A stretch of DNA of 64,000 bases from JAGXQV01 sp964451375 (GTDB lineage Bacteria > Pseudomonadota > Gammaproteobacteria > Burkholderiales > Sulfuricellaceae): NCBI GenBank assembly GCA_964451375.1, contig CAYVIN010000008.1, positions 1-64,000 of the forward strand, given 5' to 3'. The translations under genes were made by a program, and so were the position numbers. The first letter of the stretch is position 1; every line of letters starts with the position of its first letter. Shown one piece after another: positions 43,854 through 52,736 of this stretch. Below the pieces are notes generated by a model that made no database searches, was not told where the DNA came from, and saw only the letters and a program-made list of their open reading frames with translations.

Positions 43854-46562
43854 ATGCCTCCCTCGTTTCACCGTTTCCTTGAAAGATGGCCGCTAATCAT
43901 CGCGGTCATCTTTTTCGGTTATTCTTTGCTGCTGCTTTGGAACGGTTTCCACTCCAACGAACAACTCCGTGTTGCGGCCAATGCCCGCCTTTCTGCGGAC
44001 AACGTACGCCGCGCCTCGACACTCAATGATTTTGCCACCGAGAGATGGATCGGCGCGGTCGAATTGTCGGAAATCCACGAGATACAGACCTACCTCATTA
44101 ACAAAGACTTGGGCATGTCCCCCCAATACGGACTGAATGCGAGCCTAGACGCCATTGAAGAACGTTTCCAGCATATTGCCGAGCAAAAAATTTTTCGCGG
44201 GGAAAACATCTACAGCCGAATCGGCTTTTTCAGCGAAACCAACGAACTACTCGTGGATAGCGCCCCCAGCACTCAAGCCTTGTCGTTACCTGAAGGGAAT
44301 AGTGACGCTCCAGGAGTCTTCATCGACATCGAACAACAGCGCATCATTGCGCGAGCGCCGGTCTTGTTCAAGGGCCGATTCAGCGGAACAGTAGTAACAG
44401 TAAGTAATCTTAGTCTGCTCTCCCAATACCTGATTTCCGCAAATAACAATAACAATTACCTGGAAATTATCGTAACAGCCGATGGTCGTGAAGTCGCCTT
44501 TCCAAACAGACCAGGCTCTTTGGGAAAGGATTCAGCCATCCAACTCGCCAGCATTTCCGAAAACGCCTTAACTCCTCTGGAATCACATATTGCTCCGGGG
44601 AACGGTGCATTCAGTAAAAAACTGGCGATTCGCACCACTATTCCAGGCTTGTCGGTTTCACTGGTCACCATACTCGCGGAAGACGAAATATACGGGCACA
44701 TTACTTCCCGCTGGTTTCTCTATTCCGCCAGCTTTTTCCCCGTGATTATTCTTGCTGCAGCGTTACTGTTTGACCGAATGCTGCGGCGTACCCGCAAGTT
44801 GCAGGATGATGTCGCTGAATCTGACAAACGTCGTTTTGAACTTCAGGGACGTAATGTTGCTCTCGCTGCTGAAATTGAACATCGTGAGGCGGTGGAAAAG
44901 GAACTCCGTGAAAAGAGCCAGCAACTGGAAATGATGACAGATGAGCTAAAGATCAACATACTGCGCGCTCAGGAAGCCAGTCGTGCGAAATCAGAATTCC
45001 TCGCAACGATGAGTCACGAAATCAGAACTCCAATGAACGGCGTCATTGGCATGACAGATCTCGCATTGGACACCAATCTGACCCCCGAACAACGCGAATA
45101 CCTCAACACCGTAAAAGCGTCCGCCGACAGCCTGCTCGACATAATCAACGACATTCTGGATTTCTCGAAGATCGAAGCCGGGAAACTCACCGTTGAGACC
45201 ATTCCCTTCGACCTGACTGTACTAATCAGCGAAATGCTCAAGCCTTTGGCGCTACGCGCCACGCAAAAGGGATTGGAGCTTCTCAACGATATCGCCATGG
45301 ATGTTCCTCGGCACTTGCGTGGCGATCCGGGACGAGTCCGTCAAGTTCTGATCAATCTGCTCAACAACGCGATAAAGTTTACCGAACACGGTGAAGTCCT
45401 TCTGAAGATCGACATTAAATCACTCCAGAACACTCATGCAGTAATACATTTCTCGGTAAATGACACAGGCATTGGCATTACCCCGGAGAAGCAAAAGCTG
45501 ATTTTTGAGGCATTTACTCAGGAAGACACCTCTACTACAAGACGTTTTGGCGGTACCGGATTGGGCCTCTCAATTTCCAGTCGTCTTGCCGCATTGATGG
45601 GCGGAAATATATGGGTAGAAAGCGAACCGGGTAAAGGCAGTGTATTCCACATCAACCTCCCCTTCGAGATCGGCGAAGCGACTCAGGAAACCACAACAAC
45701 AGTAGATTTGCGCGGGATGCGAGTTCTACTGGTCGATGATAATGCCGTCAACCGAAGCATTCTTAATCGAACCTTGGCGCAATGGGGAATTGACGTAACT
45801 GAAGCAAAAGATGGCCCCACAGCACTTGAATTGGTGGCAAGCTCCAGAGACCGTGCCTCATTTGATCTGATACTTCTCGACTTCCAGATGCCCATGATGG
45901 ACGGATTTGAAGTCGCGGAGAGGATACGCCAACAACCTCAATTTGGAAATTCACGGTTCATTATGCTTTCCTCCAGCGGCGTTCGTGGTCAAGCCTCGCG
46001 ATGTCGGGAATTAGGAATCGAAGCGTATCTTCTGAAACCGATTAGCCAACATGAACTTATCATGTCGATCAGCACACTGTTCGGGCACCATCAGCAAACT
46101 GCTCCGCTTCCCCCCAGCCAACTCATTACCCGTCATAGCATCCGTGAAAATGCTGTAGCCCTGAAAGTTCTTGCTGCCGAGGACAACATCGTCAATCAAA
46201 AACTGATTACCGCTCTGCTCGAAAAATGGGGGCATAAAGTCGAACTGGCCAACAATGGCTTGGAAGCCGTGCGCCTTTACTCCGAAGGAAACTTTGACCT
46301 CGTACTCATGGACATGCAAATGCCCGAAATGGACGGCATCGAGGCAACGAAAATCATTCGGCAGCAAGAAAGTGAACGGGGCGAAACACATCCGATTCCC
46401 ATATTTGCCCTCACAGCTGCCGCCATGCCAGACGAAAGAGAAAACGGTTTCTCCGCTGGGGTAAATGGATATTTAACCAAGCCGATCAACAAAAAAGAAT
46501 TGATGGACGTATTGGGGAGCGTAGGCAAGCCAACGGATTCACCTGAAAACAATATCGCGTAA
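43854..46562 (+). CDS. Membrane hybrid histidine kinase with two receivers, no Hpt
   Basis: A 902-residue kinase. Helix 1 is about 11-30, a double-Cache-like periplasmic sensor about 35-280, helix 2 about 287-308, then a coiled coil. HisKA has His388 in MSHEIRTPMN; HATPase has DTGIGI and GGTGLGLSIS. Receiver 1 is about 622-740 (LLDFQMPMMDG) and receiver 2 about 765-890 (LMDMQMPEMDG). No Hpt follows; the next gene supplies one. The sensor may contact the binding protein encoded just upstream. Base composition is clearly more A/T-rich than in the kinases at 33864 and 38033, suggesting a different origin. Confidence 0.94.
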   Translation: MPPSFHRFLERWPLIIAVIFFGYSLLLLWNGFHSNEQLRVAANARLSADNVRRASTLNDFATERWIGAVELSEIHEIQTYLINKDLGMSPQYGLNASLDAIEERFQHIAEQKIFRGENIYSRIGFFSETNELLVDSAPSTQALSLPEGNSDAPGVFIDIEQQRIIARAPVLFKGRFSGTVVTVSNLSLLSQYLISANNNNNYLEIIVTADGREVAFPNRPGSLGKDSAIQLASISENALTPLESHIAPGNGAFSKKLAIRTTIPGLSVSLVTILAEDEIYGHITSRWFLYSASFFPVIILAAALLFDRMLRRTRKLQDDVAESDKRRFELQGRNVALAAEIEHREAVEKELREKSQQLEMMTDELKINILRAQEASRAKSEFLATMSHEIRTPMNGVIGMTDLALDTNLTPEQREYLNTVKASADSLLDIINDILDFSKIEAGKLTVETIPFDLTVLISEMLKPLALRATQKGLELLNDIAMDVPRHLRGDPGRVRQVLINLLNNAIKFTEHGEVLLKIDIKSLQNTHAVIHFSVNDTGIGITPEKQKLIFEAFTQEDTSTTRRFGGTGLGLSISSRLAALMGGNIWVESEPGKGSVFHINLPFEIGEATQETTTTVDLRGMRVLLVDDNAVNRSILNRTLAQWGIDVTEAKDGPTALELVASSRDRASFDLILLDFQMPMMDGFEVAERIRQQPQFGNSRFIMLSSSGVRGQASRCRELGIEAYLLKPISQHELIMSISTLFGHHQQTAPLPPSQLITRHSIRENAVALKVLAAEDNIVNQKLITALLEKWGHKVELANNGLEAVRLYSEGNFDLVLMDMQMPEMDGIEATKIIRQQESERGETHPIPIFALTAAAMPDERENGFSAGVNGYLTKPINKKELMDVLGSVGKPTDSPENNIA

Positions 46563-46599
46563 CACTGTTCCCCCCTTAACCCGACAAGCAGGCCAAATA

Positions 46600-47382
46600 A
46601 TGAAAATATTGATCGTTGACGACAATCTCACCAATTTGATGGTTATGAAGGCGTTGGTAAATCGTATAGAACTCTGCGAGTCATATACATACGACCTTCC
46701 GTCCGAAGCCCTGCGCTGGTGTGAAAACAATCATCCTGACTTGGTGTTGCTCGATTACATGATGCCTGACATAGACGGAATCACCTTTCTTCGCCGCTTT
46801 CGTACTCTGCCTGGCAACGGTAAAGTCCCTGTCATTATGGTCAGCGCGTACAACGAAGCTGACATCCGCAATCAGGCATTAGAAGCCGGCGCTAGTGATT
46901 ACATCCACAAACCAATCGATAAAGTCGAGTTCCTTGCCAGAGTCAACAACACGTTATCCTTACATCAAAGTCTTGCCAATAGGATCGGATCGAACACTTT
47001 ATCAGATGGAAATATGATTCATGACCCCTACGTATGCCAGCTCAACATCGAATATCTGATGGATCTTTTCGGCGAAGATGAGCCGCTGATCGGTGAACTC
47101 CTTGAAGTCTTTGAGACATCAACCGGTAACTTGCTTTCCAAGCTCGGCGATGCCGTTAAACAAAAAGACGCCATGGCAGTCAAGGCGTTCGCCCATCAAA
47201 TAAAGGGGGCATGCAGCAATATTGGGGTAACCGAGATGGCGGAACTCGCGGCATCCATCGAAAGAGCAACAATTGAAACGGATTGGGACAATATCAACGC
47301 AGTTTTAACCACGTTCCGGGCAAGATTCAACGATATTTGTGGGGAAATTGCTATCTACCAAAATCGAGATCAACCAAAGTAA
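46600..47382 (+). CDS. Receiver-Hpt phosphotransfer protein
   Basis: A 260-residue cytoplasmic protein. The receiver is about 1-122 (ILIVDDNLTNLMVM, LLDYMMPDIDG, HKPIDK) and the C-terminal Hpt about 150-250 with AHQIKGACSNIG. It can complete the relay of the preceding kinase, which has two receivers but no Hpt. The receiver is a close paralogue of the one fused to HD-GYP at 41703. The final phosphoacceptor is not evident. Confidence 0.92.
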   Translation: MKILIVDDNLTNLMVMKALVNRIELCESYTYDLPSEALRWCENNHPDLVLLDYMMPDIDGITFLRRFRTLPGNGKVPVIMVSAYNEADIRNQALEAGASDYIHKPIDKVEFLARVNNTLSLHQSLANRIGSNTLSDGNMIHDPYVCQLNIEYLMDLFGEDEPLIGELLEVFETSTGNLLSKLGDAVKQKDAMAVKAFAHQIKGACSNIGVTEMAELAASIERATIETDWDNINAVLTTFRARFNDICGEIAIYQNRDQPK

Positions 47383-47430
47383 TCCTTCCCCTAATATTGC
47401 TACAACCTCAACCCAACGAAGAATACTCTC

Positions 47431-49428
47431 ATGTACCAGCCAAATAGCCGAACCAAAGCCCGCTTGTTTTTTGCGGTTATAAGCTTTATTGGTGGAACAA
47501 TGAGCGCCCAGTCTGCAGACCACTTCAACGACCCAACCCAGTTTTCCCTGGAACAACTGGTTTCCCTTGAAGTTTACAGTGCATCCAAGTACAAGCAGCG
47601 CTCCAGCGATGCGCCCGCTTCGATATCCGTACTGCGCGCCGAAGACTTCAAAACCTACGGCTGGCGCGGCATTGATGACATGCTCCGCTCGGTGCGCGGG
47701 ATGTACGTTTCATCGGATCGTGTATACAGCTACGCAGGAATACAAGGTTTTTCGCCTCCCGGCGACTACAACATGCGCCTGCTGGTATTGCTCGATGGTT
47801 ACCGCCTCAATGAGAACATTTTTGACTCGGGCTTTGTTGGTAGCGAATTCATCCTCGATATCGACCTGATTGACCGAGTGGAAGTAGTGCGTGGCCCGGG
47901 GGCATCGGTATATGGTGGGAATGCGCTGTTTGGGGTGATAAACATCATCACCAAGAAAGGCGAAAATATTCAGGGCCGCGAAATCGGCCTGTCCCTGGGC
48001 AGCCACAACGACCGCGCCGGACGCGCCACCCTCGGCGCAACATTGGAAAACGGCGCGGATCTGCTGCTCTCAGCAAGCGCGCGTAATGCTGTCGGCCCCA
48101 ATTTGTATTTCGCCGATTTGAATACCCCGGACAACAACAACGGCTACGCACAAAACACTGATTACACCCGCCAGCAAAGTTTTTTCGCCAAGCTTTCCGG
48201 TGACAACATCACTTTTGAAGCGGCCCACTCCAGTCGCAAAAAGGGCCTTCCTAGTGGGGCGTTGGGAACGCTGCTCAACGACCCGGCAAGTTATTATCTG
48301 GACGAGCAAACCTTCGTGAGCCTGAAGGGGGAACGGGAACTCGGCAATGGCTTAAATGCTTCAACCCATCTTTATTATGGTCATTACGCCTACCAGGGCG
48401 ACTTCAACTATGCCGGCAACATCAACCGCGATATTGCCGACGGACGCTGGTGGGGGATCGAAACCAAGCTGTTGCAGCGCCTCAATCAACAGCATCTCCT
48501 GGTATATGGCCTGGAATATCAGAACAATACCCGCCAGACACAACGCAACTTTGACCTGACTCCCTATGTGGAATATCTGGATAGCCAACGCCACAGCCAG
48601 CGTTTTGGCGCTTATCTGCAGGATGAAATCACCTGGAACGAGGCCTGGGGCATGACGCTGGGAGGACGTTTTGACCGCGCCTCAGGCGACCAGGGAACAC
48701 TCAGCCCGCGTCTGGGCCTCATCTATCGCCAGAACCCGAGCATCAACTGGAAACTCCTGTACGGGAGCGCGTTCCGTTCACCCAATGCCTATGAACGCTA
48801 TTATGACTATCGTGGCCCCGGAACCCAGCAACTCGCCAACCCGACACTCAGCTCCGAGAAGATCAAAACCTATCAGGTCATCATGGAAAAAAGTCTGCCC
48901 GGCGCCTGGCGACTTACGGCAGAGGCTTATTACTACCGCATGACCAATCTTATTGGTCAGACTTACAACGTATCCAGCGACGCATTGCAATATCAGAACA
49001 GCCCACCGGTTGCAGTACGCGGCACTGCACTGGAAATCGAACGAAACTGGGACGGCTATCGCTTGCGCGCCAGTTACAGCCTTCAGTTTGCCCGCGACGA
49101 TAACGGTGCCCGTCCTGCCAATTCTCCGACGCATCTGGGCAAAGCCAATTTTTCCGCCCCCCTGCCTGGCGACTGGCGCATCGGCTATGAATGGCAATAC
49201 ACCGGAGCACGACTTTCCACCACAACGGAACTCCCCGCGACGCAGATTTCCAACCTGACGCTCTCGCATTCACCACGCGGCGGTAACCGCGAATATTTCC
49301 TGAGCATCTATAACCTGTTTAACAAGCAACTCGCGGATCCAGCGTCTTTCGATCCAAGTATCCCGGATCGCCAAGCACTCCCTCAAAATGAACGCCAGCT
49401 GCGGCTTAACGGCGTATTCCGCTTTTAG
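47431..49428 (+). CDS. TonB-dependent receptor-like outer-membrane protein, second copy
   Basis: A 665-residue outer-membrane protein; signal peptide to about residue 29 (SAQSA). The N-terminus has FSLEQLVSLEVYSASKYKQR, similar in pattern to the receptor at 4248. Plug about 50-160 (DDMLRSVRGMYV, VLLDGYRLNEN, GPGASVYGGNALFGVINII), then the barrel, ending NGVFRF. The YfiR-family gene starts 4 bases after its stop. As in the first operon, it probably reports a surface ligand to the YfiR/kinase pair; the barrel sequences differ widely, so the ligands probably differ too. Confidence 0.9.
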   Translation: MYQPNSRTKARLFFAVISFIGGTMSAQSADHFNDPTQFSLEQLVSLEVYSASKYKQRSSDAPASISVLRAEDFKTYGWRGIDDMLRSVRGMYVSSDRVYSYAGIQGFSPPGDYNMRLLVLLDGYRLNENIFDSGFVGSEFILDIDLIDRVEVVRGPGASVYGGNALFGVINIITKKGENIQGREIGLSLGSHNDRAGRATLGATLENGADLLLSASARNAVGPNLYFADLNTPDNNNGYAQNTDYTRQQSFFAKLSGDNITFEAAHSSRKKGLPSGALGTLLNDPASYYLDEQTFVSLKGERELGNGLNASTHLYYGHYAYQGDFNYAGNINRDIADGRWWGIETKLLQRLNQQHLLVYGLEYQNNTRQTQRNFDLTPYVEYLDSQRHSQRFGAYLQDEITWNEAWGMTLGGRFDRASGDQGTLSPRLGLIYRQNPSINWKLLYGSAFRSPNAYERYYDYRGPGTQQLANPTLSSEKIKTYQVIMEKSLPGAWRLTAEAYYYRMTNLIGQTYNVSSDALQYQNSPPVAVRGTALEIERNWDGYRLRASYSLQFARDDNGARPANSPTHLGKANFSAPLPGDWRIGYEWQYTGARLSTTTELPATQISNLTLSHSPRGGNREYFLSIYNLFNKQLADPASFDPSIPDRQALPQNERQLRLNGVFRF

Positions 49429-49432
49429 CGAC

Positions 49433-49957
49433 ATGCCAAGTTTGGCCTTTTCTCGCCTTCTGGTTATTCTCGCCTGCCTATGTGCTGCAACACCCCATGC
49501 ACAGGAAGGGCCGACGGAAGAAGTCGTGAAAGCCTCCTTCGTCTACAATTTTGGCAAATTCACGCAATGGCCGCCGGAAACACTGTCCGTGACACCTGGA
49601 CTACTGATTCTTTGTCTTTCCGGCACAAACGACCGTTACCTCGCTGAACTGGTAAAAATGGAAGGAAAAACAATCCAGGAACGGGAAATCCGCACAAAAT
49701 GGGCCAAAAGTGACTTCAAAGGTTGTCATATCGTAGCGTTCGGCTCCGGCTCCGGCGACGCCAAACAGGTCAATCTGGCCACCCGCGCCGGCGCACTGAC
49801 CATAGGCGAAGGAGAGGAATTCGGCCAGGCTGGGGGAATGATCGCGCTTATCAACGTTGGCAAGCGCGTACAATTTGATATCAACATAGAGGCCGCGCGG
49901 CAGGTCGGAATCCAATTCAGCGCGCAAATTCTCAAACTGGCCAGGAGTGTCAAATGA
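49433..49957 (+). CDS. YfiR family (DUF4154) periplasmic protein, second copy
   Basis: A 174-residue exported protein (signal peptide to about residue 23, PHA/QE). DUF4154 features: EEVVKASFVYNFGKFTQWP, LILCLSGTND, GCHIVAFGSG, LTIGEGEEF and the C-terminal FDINIEAARQVGIQFSAQIL. By family it would hold a CHASE8 partner inactive until released. It is coupled by ATGA to the kinase at 49954. ATG 49433 gives a clean signal peptide. Confidence 0.9.
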   Translation: MPSLAFSRLLVILACLCAATPHAQEGPTEEVVKASFVYNFGKFTQWPPETLSVTPGLLILCLSGTNDRYLAELVKMEGKTIQEREIRTKWAKSDFKGCHIVAFGSGSGDAKQVNLATRAGALTIGEGEEFGQAGGMIALINVGKRVQFDINIEAARQVGIQFSAQILKLARSVK

Positions 49958-52191
49958 AGCGCTTTCGCGACATGGCCATTGCCCACAAGATCATGCTGGC
50001 GGTAATGTTGTCGTCAGGATTTTCCTTGCTGTTCCTGATGACCTTGCAAGGGTTTGACATCTACACTCGCTTTCAACGCGACACGGTGGAAGAACTGACT
50101 TCACTCGCCAAGGTCATCGCCGCCAATTCCGGCGCGCCGCTAGTCTTTGGCGATGCGCTGGGGGCGAAAAAAAGCCTGCTGGTGTTAAACGAGATGCCGG
50201 GCGTCGTCACGGGCGTCATCCTCGACCAAAACGGGAAAGATTTTGCCCGCTACGACGTCAGCAGTCCCGGGATGGCGACTATACACATCGACTATCCGGT
50301 GGAGTTGGAAGGCGACCGGGTCGGTACGATACATCTGGCTTACGATCTGTCGCTCGTTTACCACAAACTCCTGCGCAATCTGCAATTCGTCGGGCTGGCA
50401 ACCCTCGCCGCATTTTTTGCCGCGTTGTTCATTGCCTATCGTTTCCGGGCCGTCATTTCCCAGCCCATCCAGAAACTCGCCTCGACCATGAACGACATTT
50501 CCCAGCGCCAGGATTTCTCCCTGCGGGTGGAAAAAAATGCTCACGACGAAATTGGCGTACTCATCGAACGTTTCAACGAAATGCTCGAGCTGATCCGCCA
50601 GCGCGACGATAAACTCGCCCGCCACCGCGATGAACTGGAGCAGGAGGTGGAACACCGCACCGCCCAGCTCAAAATCGCCAAGGAACACGCGGAAGCCGCA
50701 AATGTGGCGAAATCCCAGTTCCTCGCCAACATGAGTCATGAAATCCGCACCCCGATGAACGGCGTGATCGGCATGACCGACATCCTTCTGGATACCGGGC
50801 TGACCGCGCAGCAACGCGAATTCGCCCTGTTGGTGCGCGATTCGGCGAACGGCCTGCTAACCATCATCAACGACATCCTGGATTTTTCCAAAATCGAAGC
50901 CGGCAAAATGCAGATCGAGTCCATCGATTTCGCCTTATCCCCATTGCTGGACGGGGTGTACTCGATGTTCGCAGCCAAAGCCACAGCCAAACATCTGGAA
51001 TTGAGCTACCACTGCGACCCGGCTATTCCCGCGCTGTTGCGCGGTGATCCGGGACGGATCAAGCAGGTGCTGATCAACCTGCTCGGCAATGCCATCAAGT
51101 TCACGGAAAAGGGCCGCATCATTATCCAGGCTGCTCCCGGCGAACGTCCGGGAGAAGTGATTCTTTCGGTATCCGACACCGGGATAGGTATTCCTCCTGA
51201 AGTGCAGGAAAAACTCTTCGAGTCGTTCACCCAGGCTGACAGTTCCATGACCCGCAAATACGGCGGCACAGGTCTGGGGTTGGCAATATCGAAAAAGCTG
51301 GTGGAACTGATGGCCGGACAAATGGGTTTGCGCAGCATAGCCGGCGAAGGCTCGACGTTCAGCTTCACCCTGCCGCTACGCGCCGTCACCACACTCCGGA
51401 TCGCCCCCGATGAAAGCCCCACGACTTCCGTGGCGCTGCGCCCCGGCGTCAAAGTCCTGCTGGTCGAAGACAACCCGGTCAATCAGAAAGTCGCCCAGTT
51501 GCTGCTGGGCAAACTGGACTGCCGGGTAACCACGGTGGGCGACGGCAGTCAGGCGGTGGCGGCGGTGCGCGGCGAAGACTTTGATGTGGTGCTGATGGAT
51601 TGCCAGATGCCGGTGCTGGACGGTTTTGATGCGACAGCGCAAATCCGCCGCGACGAGGCCGGAAGAAAACACGTCCCCATCATCGCCATGACCGCCAACG
51701 CCATGACCGGCGACCGCGAGCGCTGTCTGGCGGTCGGCATGGACGATTACCTGAGCAAACCCATCTCCCCCGCCAAACTCGCCCAGGCCATCAGCCACTG
51801 GGCCAACGCGCCCCAAGTCCCGGCCTCCGCCCCCCTGGACGAACTGGTTGATTTCACCTATCTGCGCGAACACATTGGCGACGATCAGGAAACCCTGGCC
51901 GAATTGCTCAGCCTTTTCCTCTCATCAACCACCACCGCAATGGCCCACATTGCCAGCGCCATCGAAGAACAAAACCGCGCCGCGCTGATCATGGCCGCGC
52001 ACGAAATCAAGGGGTCTTGTGGTAATCTTGGCATCAAAATCATGGCCGGAACGGCTGCCGCGCTAGAGGCTTGCCCCCCTGTACCGGATTGGGAAACGCT
52101 GGCGGAATACCATGAACAGCTAAAACACCAGTTCACGGCAATCCGCCTCGCCATCGACGCGCGGCAAAAACATTGGAGTGGTGAAACATGA
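49954..52191 (+). CDS. CHASE8-HAMP hybrid histidine kinase with receiver and Hpt
   Basis: A 745-residue kinase. Helix 1 is about 12-31, CHASE8 about 38-140 (AKVIAANSGAPLVFGDALGA), helix 2 about 143-163, HAMP 160-215 and a coiled coil. HisKA has His262 in MSHEIRTPMN; HATPase has DTGIGI and GGTGLGLAIS. One receiver is about 485-605 (LMDCQMPVLDG), Hpt about 635-735 (AHEIKGSCGNLG). Layout and position match the kinase at 6975 except for one receiver instead of two. The start overlaps YfiR and the stop overlaps the cNMP-binding gene, both by ATGA. Confidence 0.95.
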   Translation: MKRFRDMAIAHKIMLAVMLSSGFSLLFLMTLQGFDIYTRFQRDTVEELTSLAKVIAANSGAPLVFGDALGAKKSLLVLNEMPGVVTGVILDQNGKDFARYDVSSPGMATIHIDYPVELEGDRVGTIHLAYDLSLVYHKLLRNLQFVGLATLAAFFAALFIAYRFRAVISQPIQKLASTMNDISQRQDFSLRVEKNAHDEIGVLIERFNEMLELIRQRDDKLARHRDELEQEVEHRTAQLKIAKEHAEAANVAKSQFLANMSHEIRTPMNGVIGMTDILLDTGLTAQQREFALLVRDSANGLLTIINDILDFSKIEAGKMQIESIDFALSPLLDGVYSMFAAKATAKHLELSYHCDPAIPALLRGDPGRIKQVLINLLGNAIKFTEKGRIIIQAAPGERPGEVILSVSDTGIGIPPEVQEKLFESFTQADSSMTRKYGGTGLGLAISKKLVELMAGQMGLRSIAGEGSTFSFTLPLRAVTTLRIAPDESPTTSVALRPGVKVLLVEDNPVNQKVAQLLLGKLDCRVTTVGDGSQAVAAVRGEDFDVVLMDCQMPVLDGFDATAQIRRDEAGRKHVPIIAMTANAMTGDRERCLAVGMDDYLSKPISPAKLAQAISHWANAPQVPASAPLDELVDFTYLREHIGDDQETLAELLSLFLSSTTTAMAHIASAIEEQNRAALIMAAHEIKGSCGNLGIKIMAGTAAALEACPPVPDWETLAEYHEQLKHQFTAIRLAIDARQKHWSGET

Positions 52192-52736
52192 GCATCTGGA
52201 ACAGAGACAGTCTTTCCTATCACGATATGCAGCGCATCATGCTGCGCCTGGTGGAAAGCGTGGAAATTTTTTCCGGCTTTACCCAAGCGGAACTGGTTGA
52301 TCTGCTGGGCAACGCCGAAAAATGTCAGTTCCGGGCCGGCGAAAATATCCTCAGCGAAGGCAGTTCGGGACATTTCATGTACATCATCCTCGACGGCGAG
52401 GTGGAAATCCGCAAAAAACTCGCGAGCGGCGGTTTCAAACCCCTGTGCCACTTGTTCGCCGGCAACTGCTTCGGCGAAATGGCCCTGGTGGACAATGACG
52501 TGCGCTCCGCCAGCGTCAAGGCCATCGAAAAATGTTTGTTATTGCGCGTCGGGGAAGGGGATTTCTGGAAAAACCCCACCATGAGCGCCAAACTTTACCG
52601 TAATATCGCCCGCCTGCTGTCGCGCCGCTTGCGCGACACCAATGCCATGATATCCTTCGCCTACCTTGATTCCGGCGAAGACTCATGTCCCGAATTCGAT
52701 CCCGACATTACTCAGCGCAAGTTTTTGAAACGCTGA
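52188..52736 (+). CDS. Cyclic-nucleotide-binding domain protein without DNA-binding domain
   Basis: A 182-residue cytoplasmic protein with one CRP-type domain (about 20-140). Its phosphate-binding cassette FGEMALVDNDVRSASVKA retains the Glu and Arg that contact cyclic nucleotide. A short helical tail follows with no helix-turn-helix, so it is not a CRP-type regulator. It takes the output position that REC-GGDEF takes in the first receptor-YfiR-kinase operon. The start overlaps the kinase stop (ATGA), and its last 52 bases overlap the start of recJ. The ligand could be cAMP, c-di-GMP or none. Confidence 0.9.
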   Translation: MSIWNRDSLSYHDMQRIMLRLVESVEIFSGFTQAELVDLLGNAEKCQFRAGENILSEGSSGHFMYIILDGEVEIRKKLASGGFKPLCHLFAGNCFGEMALVDNDVRSASVKAIEKCLLLRVGEGDFWKNPTMSAKLYRNIARLLSRRLRDTNAMISFAYLDSGEDSCPEFDPDITQRKFLKR

